Part shown: positions 58,286 to 64,000 of the stretch, one piece after another
Layout of the letters: each line of letters begins with the position of its first letter
How positions within the stretch are numbered: position 1 is the stretch's first letter
Source: Lysobacterales bacterium
GTDB lineage: Bacteria > Pseudomonadota > Gammaproteobacteria > Xanthomonadales > SZUA-36
Direction: 5' to 3'
Assembly (NCBI GenBank): GCA_013002505.1
Contig: JABDJL010000142.1
Location: 24,902-88,901, forward strand
Length of the DNA stretch: 64,000 nucleotides
Notes under the pieces: model-generated
The model's input: only the letters and a program-made list of their open reading frames with translations
Told to the model about the DNA's origin: nothing
The model's database searches: none
Translations under genes and position numbers: made by a program

Positions 58286-59745
58286 GCGGCAGCCTCCAGC
58301 GTGGACCGAACCACGGCCTCGTCACTGAATGGAAGCATCTGCCCGGATACCTCCTGCCAGGTTTCATGACCCTTGCCGGCAACCAGCACAATGTCGCCGG
58401 GCCCGGCTTCCAGTACCGCCCGTTGAATAGCCGCCGCGCGATCGGGCTCGACAATCGCCTCAGCGGGTTTTTCGAGCCCGGATAAAATGTCGTTGATGAT
58501 GGAGTTGGCCGCCTCGAATCGGGGATTGTCACTGGTGATCACCAGCTGATCCGCCACGGATTCCGCTGCATGACCCATTTCGGGGCGTTTGCCGCGATCA
58601 CGGTTGCCGCCGCAACCAAACACGCACACCAACCTTCCGCTGAGATGGGCACGAACGGCTTGCAGGGCATGCGCCAGCGCATCGGGGGTGTGCGCATAGT
58701 CGACGACCACCACCGGCTGGCCAGGATCTCCGCCGAGGCGCAACATGCGGCCCGGCACCGGATTCATCAGCTCCATCTGGCGCACGACGTCGTTCCAGGA
58801 CATGCCAAGCAGGCCAAGGGTGCCGGCCGCGGCCAGCAGGTTTGAAACATTGAAGGCCCCCAGCAGACCGGTCCTGAATTCGGACTTTCCCCACGGACCA
58901 TCGACCTGAAGGTACATGCCTTCGGCGTCGACACCGAGAATTTCAGCGCCCAGCTCGGCGCCGGGGGCAAGCCCGTAAGCCAGAACTTCTGTTCCACCCG
59001 ACAGTTCTTTAATCCAGCGGCGGCCCACCATGTCATCGTGATTGATGATTGCAAATCCAGGCGCAAACTCAGTGAAAAGGCGCTTCTTCGACGCCTCGTA
59101 CGCCTTCATGTCGCGGTGGTAGTCGAGATGGTCGCGGCTGAGATTAGTGAAAACCGCGGCATCGAACTGGATGGTCTGTACCCGTTCCTGCTCCAGGGCG
59201 TGAGAGGAAACCTCCATCGCCACCATGTCAACACCCTTATCGACGCTGCGGGCAAGAATCTCGTTAATGCGGAACACGTCCGGCGTCGTGTGTTCCGCTT
59301 TTTGCAGGCTGTCCAGTGATCCGTAGCCAAGTGTGCCGATCATCCCGGCCTGGCCATGGACCCGCTTCCAGGACTGCGCGAGAAAGTGCGTGACCGAAGT
59401 CTTGCCATTGGTTCCGGTCACCCCGGCAATGGTCATCAGGTCGCTGGGCGCTGCCCAGAAGCGTGAAGCCAGCTGGCCGAGCCGCGAACGAAGCTCTGGA
59501 ACCTCGATACAGGGTACGTCCAGGTCTGGTTCGCCGCGAAGCCCGTCGTGTATGACGGCCACGCAACCGTTTTCTACGGCCTGCACTGCGAAGTCGAGGC
59601 CATGTCCTTTTTCACCCGTCACGGCTACAAATGCATCGCCGCCTTCGATACGGCGTGAGTCCATTTCCAAGCCAGCCACGGCAATGTCGGGCGGGTTCTT
59701 AAGCCAGCCCTCGAGCAACATGCGCAAACCCATTCCGTAGGTCAT
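58282..59745 (-). CDS. murE: UDP-MurNAc-tripeptide synthetase (mDAP-adding)
   Basis: A 487-residue Mur ligase adding the third stem residue. The ATP site is GVTGTNGKTSVTHFL. The DNPR motif (TSDNPRFEA) selects meso-diaminopimelate over lysine in characterised MurE enzymes, so Gram-negative A1-gamma peptidoglycan is predicted. The dcw cluster has no murD, so the enzyme that makes its dipeptide substrate must be encoded elsewhere. ATG overlaps the ftsI stop (ATGA). Confidence 0.97.
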   Translation of the reverse strand: MTYGMGLRMLLEGWLKNPPDIAVAGLEMDSRRIEGGDAFVAVTGEKGHGLDFAVQAVENGCVAVIHDGLRGEPDLDVPCIEVPELRSRLGQLASRFWAAPSDLMTIAGVTGTNGKTSVTHFLAQSWKRVHGQAGMIGTLGYGSLDSLQKAEHTTPDVFRINEILARSVDKGVDMVAMEVSSHALEQERVQTIQFDAAVFTNLSRDHLDYHRDMKAYEASKKRLFTEFAPGFAIINHDDMVGRRWIKELSGGTEVLAYGLAPGAELGAEILGVDAEGMYLQVDGPWGKSEFRTGLLGAFNVSNLLAAAGTLGLLGMSWNDVVRQMELMNPVPGRMLRLGGDPGQPVVVVDYAHTPDALAHALQAVRAHLSGRLVCVFGCGGNRDRGKRPEMGHAAESVADQLVITSDNPRFEAANSIINDILSGLEKPAEAIVEPDRAAAIQRAVLEAGPGDIVLVAGKGHETWQEVSGQMLPFSDEAVVRSTLEAAA

Positions 59746-61454
59746 CGCTGATTGCCCCCCAACTCGTCATCAGCCTGAACCAGTAGTGACGAATAATCAT
59801 CTGGCGGGATATTCATCAGCCGCAGAGCGCCACTCATGACCTTGGAAAACAAGGGGGCAGCCACGTCTCCGCCGTAGTAGAGTTCACCTGTCGGATCGTT
59901 GATCACCACCACGCCCACGAGGCGCGGCCTGGACATCGGGGCGAAACCGGCGAAACTGGCCACGTAGCGTGATGCGTATCCCGACGCGCTGGCCTTGCGG
60001 GACGTGCCGGTTTTACCCGCCACGCGATAGTTTGCCACGCGCGCCTTTTTACCGGTGCCGGCTGGTCCAGTCACGGTTTCAAGCATGGCCGCCACCTGTT
60101 GGGCGATATTAGGATCAATCACCGAAAGTGGCGGGTTGGTCGCACCCTGGATCAGGGTTGGTGGGCGCAAGCGCCCATGGTCGGCAATGACGGCATAGGC
60201 CTGGGCCAGTTGCAATGCAGTGGCAGAAATACCGTAGCCGTAGGAAATGGTCGCCTGCTCAAGCACACGCCAACGGCGATGATTTCTCAGCACGCCGGCT
60301 GATTCGCCCGGAAATCCGGTGCCCGTGGCTTCGCCGAAACCATAACGGCGATAGGTATCCCACATCAATTCTGCGGGCAATTCCAGCGCCAGCTTGGTGA
60401 CCCCGACATTGCTGGACTTGGTCAATACCCCGGTGACATCGAGCAGGCCGTAGTCGTGATGGTCCCGAATGGTGTGACCCGAAACTTGCAGCGTGCCGGG
60501 CGTAGTCTCCACTGCTGTAGCCGGGGACACGCTGCCCTCCTCCAGGGCGGAAGTCACGGCAAACGGCTTCATGACCGATCCGGGTTCGAAAACATCTGTG
60601 ACCGCGCGATTTCTCAATCCGTGGCTGCTGGCATTGGGCTGATTCGGGTTATAGGAGGGCTGGTTGACCATGGCCAGGATTTCACTGTTCTCGAGGTCCA
60701 GCAGAACCACGCTTCCCGAGCGTGCCCCGTGTTCAAGCACGGTGCGTTTCAACTCCATGTACGCCAGGTATTGGAGGCGCCGGTCAATGGTCAGCTGCAG
60801 ATCATTTCCGGGCCGGGCCTCTCTGATCAGCTCAACCTCTTCAACCGTCCGACCGAGCCTGTCCTTGATTACCCGCTTGGTGCCTGTCTCACCGATTAAC
60901 CAGTCGTTATAAGCCAGCTCCAGCCCTTCCTGCCCGATGTCGTCGATATTGGTGAAACCGACCACGTGTGCCGCGACTTCACCGGCCGGGTAAAATCGAC
61001 GATATTCCTTTTGCAAAAAAACGCCCTGAATTGCCAACGCCTTGATCTGGGCAGCAAGATCCGGGTTCAGGCGCCGCCTCAGCCACACGAATTCCTTGCC
61101 GGCGCGTTGATTGAGCTTTCGCTCCAGTTCATCCGGATCGGTTTCCATGACGCGCGCCAGCTGTTCGAGCTTGTCCGGTACCTGCAATAATTCCGACGGG
61201 TTGACCCAAACCGAATCCACCGGAGTGCTGATGGCGAACGGCTCGCCGTTTCGGTCGCTGATAATCCCTCGCCGGGTGGGAATTTCGACTTCACGCAGGA
61301 AGCGCGCTTCGCCCTGGCCCTGCAGAAACTCGGTTTCAGCAACCTGCAAATTGACTGCCCTGGCCACCAACGCGACCGAGGCCAGGAAAAACACCAGCAA
61401 TAAGCCATAAAGCCGGCTGAGCCGGAGTTCCAGCATTTCCGGCCCGCTGCTCAT
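59742..61454 (-). CDS. ftsI: Peptidoglycan D,D-transpeptidase FtsI (PBP3)
   Basis: A 570-residue class B penicillin-binding protein of the septum. One membrane segment (about 14-33) is followed by the pedestal domain. The transpeptidase motifs are S293-x-x-K296 (EPGSVMKPF), SSN at 347-349 and KTGT at 481-484. It works with FtsW. ATG 61454 overlaps the ftsL stop (ATGA); the longer frame to 61574 lies within ftsL. Confidence 0.97.
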   Translation of the reverse strand: MSSGPEMLELRLSRLYGLLLVFFLASVALVARAVNLQVAETEFLQGQGEARFLREVEIPTRRGIISDRNGEPFAISTPVDSVWVNPSELLQVPDKLEQLARVMETDPDELERKLNQRAGKEFVWLRRRLNPDLAAQIKALAIQGVFLQKEYRRFYPAGEVAAHVVGFTNIDDIGQEGLELAYNDWLIGETGTKRVIKDRLGRTVEEVELIREARPGNDLQLTIDRRLQYLAYMELKRTVLEHGARSGSVVLLDLENSEILAMVNQPSYNPNQPNASSHGLRNRAVTDVFEPGSVMKPFAVTSALEEGSVSPATAVETTPGTLQVSGHTIRDHHDYGLLDVTGVLTKSSNVGVTKLALELPAELMWDTYRRYGFGEATGTGFPGESAGVLRNHRRWRVLEQATISYGYGISATALQLAQAYAVIADHGRLRPPTLIQGATNPPLSVIDPNIAQQVAAMLETVTGPAGTGKKARVANYRVAGKTGTSRKASASGYASRYVASFAGFAPMSRPRLVGVVVINDPTGELYYGGDVAAPLFSKVMSGALRLMNIPPDDYSSLLVQADDELGGNQR

Positions 61455-61720
61455 GGTCTGACCACCAGGATATTCATGGTTTCGGGGGCTTTCATGCCCA
61501 GCTCGCGCCGGGCTTTGCTCTCTACCTGGCTGGCGTCTGCCAACCAGGCCTGTTCCAGTTGCAGGCGGCTCCACTCAGCCACTGCGGCATCATGCGCAGC
61601 TTCGAGTTCGCCAAGCTGTACGGCCAGGTGCCGACTCTGGTGTCGCGTATAAACCACGCCCAACGCGCTGCTGACAACAGCGGCCAGGACAATCAGAAGT
61701 AGCAATAATCGCGCATTCAA
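61451..61720 (-). CDS. ftsL: Cell division protein FtsL
   Basis: An 89-residue bitopic protein with a membrane segment at about 3-22 and a periplasmic heptad-repeat helix (LGELEAAHDAAVAEWSRLQL), ending ARRELGMKAPETMNILVV, typical of FtsL. It begins with TTG overlapping the rsmH stop (TTGA); no ATG is in frame. Weak initiation may keep its level low and tied to RsmH translation (inference). Confidence 0.9.
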   Translation of the reverse strand: MNARLLLLLIVLAAVVSSALGVVYTRHQSRHLAVQLGELEAAHDAAVAEWSRLQLEQAWLADASQVESKARRELGMKAPETMNILVVRP

Positions 61721-62643
61721 GCCAGTTTCTCCGCAACCCTCATGACCGCGGAGCGGGCCCTTGGATTTACGGAGATTTCATGTTCGGAGGGGCGAACTGC
61801 CTTACCAATCAGCCTGAGGCGGCGCTTCCACGCCGGATCCTCAGGAATGTTGCGTCGGACCTGGCCTGGTCGTGCGGCTTCTCTGAATGTCCGCTTGACC
61901 AGGCGGTCCTCTAGGGAGTGAAAGCTGATCGCCACCAGCCTCCCCCCCGGGCGCAACTGCTCGATTGATGCTGCCAGGCCTGTGGCCAGGTCAGCCAGTT
62001 CTTTATTGATATGTATCCGGATTGCCTGAAAGCATCGTGTGGCCGGGTGCTTGCGCTCCCGCCTGCCGATCGTATCCTCGATCAACTGGGCCAGCTGTGA
62101 TGTGCGCGTCAGCTGTTGACGCTCGCGAGCCATCACGATGCTCCTGGCAATCCTGCGCGCATGGCGCTCCTCTCCGAACTCCCAAAACACACGGGACAAT
62201 TCCCGTTCGGTGGCCTCCGCCAGCCATTCGGCTGCTGAGACCCCTTGCGTTGGGTCCATCCGCATATCCAGAGGGCCGTCTTCCATAAATGAAAAACCCC
62301 GCTCCGGGTCGTTCAACTGGGGAGATGAAACACCCAGGTCCAGCAAAATGCCGTCCAGCGCTCCACTCACTCCCCAGCCATGAACCCAATGGTTCATGTC
62401 TGCAAAACTGCCCTGGACAATGGCGAACCGGTTGTCAGTTCCCAGTTCTTCCTGTGCCGCGGCCACTGCCTGCGGGTCTTTGTCCAAAGCAAATAAGCGT
62501 CCTTGCTCGGTCAGCCTGGCTAATATGGCCCGGCTGTGTCCTCCCCTGCCGTAGGTGCCGTCAAGAAAGATTCCGTCTTTCCTGACGTTCAGTGCTGAAA
62601 CGGCCTCTTTCAAAAGCACCGGTTCGTGCCGGTTCCGTTCCAT
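61717..62643 (-). CDS. rsmH: 16S rRNA (cytosine-1402 N4)-methyltransferase RsmH
   Basis: A 308-residue SAM-dependent enzyme that methylates C1402 in the ribosomal P site. The SAM motif is GIFLDGTYGRGGHSRAIL, followed by LLDLGVSSPQLNDPERGFSF and the C-terminal SFHSLEDRLVKRTFRE. It follows mraZ by 45 bp and overlaps ftsL by 4 nt. Confidence 0.97.
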   Translation of the reverse strand: MERNRHEPVLLKEAVSALNVRKDGIFLDGTYGRGGHSRAILARLTEQGRLFALDKDPQAVAAAQEELGTDNRFAIVQGSFADMNHWVHGWGVSGALDGILLDLGVSSPQLNDPERGFSFMEDGPLDMRMDPTQGVSAAEWLAEATERELSRVFWEFGEERHARRIARSIVMARERQQLTRTSQLAQLIEDTIGRRERKHPATRCFQAIRIHINKELADLATGLAASIEQLRPGGRLVAISFHSLEDRLVKRTFREAARPGQVRRNIPEDPAWKRRLRLIGKAVRPSEHEISVNPRARSAVMRVAEKLA

Positions 62644-62688
62644 GTCTTCTGAATGTCCTACGATCTGTATTCCGATTCCTGTTCCAGA

Positions 62689-63141
62689 TCAAAGAACCAG
62701 CTTCGCCATTTCTTCCGAAGCCTGTTCATTGATGCTCATCTCCTCTTCTCTGCGCTTCTGGCCGAGTGTTGTCTCGTTCCAGATTTCGAACCTCGAACCC
62801 ATGCCGAGGAACACCACGTGTTTTTCCAGCCCGGCAACCTGTCTCAGCGTTAACGGAAGCTGTATGCGGCCACTGCCATCCGGCTCTACCGGCGTGGCAC
62901 TGCCCACCAGGCGCCGCTGCAATCCGCGGTGGCTGGCCTTGAATGTGCTCAGGCGCATGACCTCGTCCCTGACGCGCTGCCATTCCTGCTCGGGATACAG
63001 CCACAATGCCCCTGAGTCAAAGGCGCTGTAGGTAAGCACCATGCGTCCTGCGCACTGCTCAGCGATGAGCTCCCGGTAGCGCGTCGGGATCGCAAGACGC
63101 CCTTTGGCATCCAGGTTGATGGCCGTTTCACCGAAATACAC
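62689..63141 (-). CDS. mraZ: Transcriptional regulator MraZ
   Basis: A 150-residue protein with two SpoVT/AbrB-like DNA-binding domains, each marked by a D-x-x-G-R motif: NLDAKGRLAIPTRYRE (about 9-24) and EPDGSGRIQLPLTLRQ (about 85-100). In E. coli MraZ represses its own dcw promoter by binding TGGG repeats. Similar repeats lie just upstream here. It begins with GTG (MYFGETAINL), with GGGA 5 nt upstream. First gene of the dcw operon. Confidence 0.96.
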   Translation of the reverse strand: MYFGETAINLDAKGRLAIPTRYRELIAEQCAGRMVLTYSAFDSGALWLYPEQEWQRVRDEVMRLSTFKASHRGLQRRLVGSATPVEPDGSGRIQLPLTLRQVAGLEKHVVFLGMGSRFEIWNETTLGQKRREEEMSINEQASEEMAKLVL

Positions 63142-63146
63142 TTTAT

Positions 63147-63220
63147 TCCCACTTTATAGTTAGTAATTTCCACTATTTCCCACAATTATGCACGATAGTC
63201 CCTGCCTCTATGAATGTCAA
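63147..63220 (-). promoter_or_regulatory. dcw promoter with MraZ-type boxes
   Basis: On the minus strand TTGACA (63220-63215), 17 bp, TATCGT (63197-63192) forms a good sigma-70 promoter with a start near 63185. Just downstream lie TGGGA (63182-63178) and TGGAA (63172-63168) with 5 bp between, the 10-bp period of MraZ boxes. Another TGGGA at 63151-63147 overlaps the mraZ SD. Self-repression by MraZ is the likely role. Confidence 0.65.
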
Positions 63221-63308
63221 GCGTGACAAGGACTTAAGTTTGATTAGACCTGGAGGTGGTGACCGCAGCGGGCCATCAATAAGGGTTTGTGATGGAAATG
63301 CCATAAAT

Positions 63309-63354
63309 CACAAGATATGCGCCTGCCATGAATAGCCATGGACCATATCTTGTG
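63309..63354. repeat. Perfect 11-bp inverted repeat
   Basis: CACAAGATATG (63309-63319) and CATATCTTGTG (63344-63354) are exact reverse complements, 24 bp apart. The spacer has GCCATG twice (63325, 63335). There is no T-run, so it is not a standard terminator. It lies in the 309-bp gap between mraZ and the reductase gene; function unknown. Confidence 0.6.
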
Positions 63355-63410
63355 CCCGAAGGGCCGGGCACGCCTTGCCCAGTTGTGGTGGTGTGACTGA
63401 ATTCGGCTTA

Positions 63411-63435
63411 AAAATGAGCGACAGGATACTGTCGC
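63411..63435 (-). terminator. Terminator of the FMN reductase-like gene
   Basis: A 7-bp stem GCGACAG/CTGTCGC with a 4-nt loop (63418-63435). On the minus strand it is followed by TCATTTTTAAG. It lies 15 bp beyond the stop of the 63451-63999 gene. Confidence 0.75.
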
Positions 63436-63450
63436 TGAATGCTGACGCGC

Positions 63451-63999
63451 CTATCCGTCTTCGATGAATTGCAGGAAGCCGTCAATAAACTGCCTGAGGC
63501 TGTGCTGGGTTTTCTGATCAGTAAGACTGCCCTGCTCGTCAAACAGGTTTCCGGCACTGGAAATCATCAGGCGGCCCTCAAACCAGGGTCTTGTTCTTAA
63601 TGTTCTGAATACCGGCAACCATGCGCTCTGCGCAAGAGCCGTACCAAGACCGCCTGGCGTGACCCCGGTCAGTGCGACCGGCTTGCCATGAAAGACTCGT
63701 TTAATATCGGCGGGCGGACGGGTTAGCCAGTCCGTCGCATTTTTCAAAACACCGGGCATGGAATTGTTGTATTCCGGTGTCGCGACCAGCAGTCCGCTGG
63801 ATTCAGCGATCTGATCTTTCAGCACTTCTACCGCTGTTGGTATGCCCGCGCTGGCTTCCAGGTCCCCGTCATACAATGGGATATCGCGAATGCTGCCAAC
63901 ATCGACCTGTCCGGGGAACATATTGGCAACTGCCTTTATCAGGCCGGTATTGAATGAAGCCTTCCGAAGGCTGCCGGAAATTGCGATGATTTTTGCCAT
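63451..63999 (-). CDS. NADPH-dependent FMN reductase family protein
   Basis: A 182-residue flavodoxin-fold protein of the NAD(P)H:quinone/FMN/chromate reductase group. The FMN-phosphate loop is ISGSLRKASFNTGLIKAV (about 7-24), and LLVATPEYNNSMPGVLKNATDWL (about 70-92) carries the flavin-contacting PEYN motif. Homologues reduce quinones, azo dyes or chromate with NAD(P)H; the physiological substrate is not evident. Single gene with its own terminator, one base from the window end. Confidence 0.9.
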   Translation of the reverse strand: MAKIIAISGSLRKASFNTGLIKAVANMFPGQVDVGSIRDIPLYDGDLEASAGIPTAVEVLKDQIAESSGLLVATPEYNNSMPGVLKNATDWLTRPPADIKRVFHGKPVALTGVTPGGLGTALAQSAWLPVFRTLRTRPWFEGRLMISSAGNLFDEQGSLTDQKTQHSLRQFIDGFLQFIEDG

Positions 64000-64000
64000 G

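Overview
The window is a GC-rich, gene-dense, almost gapless stretch of a Gram-negative gammaproteobacterial chromosome. Evidence for this is LPS genes (kdsA, lpxC), an outer-membrane BamD lipoprotein, an mDAP-type MurE, a type IVa pilus locus and a nearly complete dcw (division and cell wall) cluster. A DUF721/DciA-like gene between secA and lpxC, and the loss of murD from the dcw cluster, fit the Xanthomonadales/Chromatiales side of the class. This placement is an inference; no rRNA or tRNA gene is present to test it.

Layout. 1-1721: three genes of a Gld-like ABC exporter (the third cut by the window edge). 1991-4316: a PspB-like membrane peptide with a CRP-type site upstream, a small membrane protein, and a NarL-type response regulator with its DesK-like kinase. 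4397-5511: a translationally coupled pair, an uncharacterised HExxH protein and a GNAT acetyltransferase. 5513-11292 (minus): operon pyrG-kdsA-eno-ftsB-ispD-ispF-FHA, most junctions overlapping. 11551-15764: parE and parC (topoisomerase IV). 15796-20819: two large GT-C-like membrane proteins and a membrane-anchored FMN glutamate-synthase-like protein. 20926-23547: pgeF and rluD facing bamD, the order found in E. coli; rluD is broken by a one-base frameshift in a G tract. 23537-27258: nadE, sucD, sucC.

27432-43080 is the type IV pilus region: pilS-pilR, then about 6.3 kb of polysaccharide-type genes (O-antigen-ligase-like protein, GT-C protein, epimerase, methyltransferase, GT2), then two tandem pilins, pilB, pilC, pilD and coaE. 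The first pilin has an excellent sigma-54 promoter with PilR-like inverted repeats about 105-118 bp upstream of the predicted start. The second has a sigma-70 promoter and a roughly 100-nt leader that folds into a closed three-way junction. The polysaccharide genes may decorate the pilins, both of which end in Thr.

43090-63141 runs secA (minus), DUF721 (plus), lpxC, then upstream on the minus strand the dcw cluster mraZ-rsmH-ftsL-ftsI-murE-murF-mraY-ftsW-murG-murC-ddl-ftsQ-ftsA-ftsZ. From rsmH to ftsQ every junction is a 1- or 4-nt stop/start overlap. murD is missing between mraY and ftsW, and murB between murC and ddl. The 513-bp ftsZ-lpxC gap holds REP-like palindromes. The window ends with a FMN reductase-like gene (63451-63999).

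No CRISPR array, insertion sequence, prophage, tRNA or rRNA was seen. The most interesting items are the dual pilin control region with the structured leader, the rluD frameshift, the missing murD, and the glycan genes inside the pilus locus. Start sites were chosen from Shine-Dalgarno (SD) sequences, overlaps and family length, and often differ from the longest open frame.
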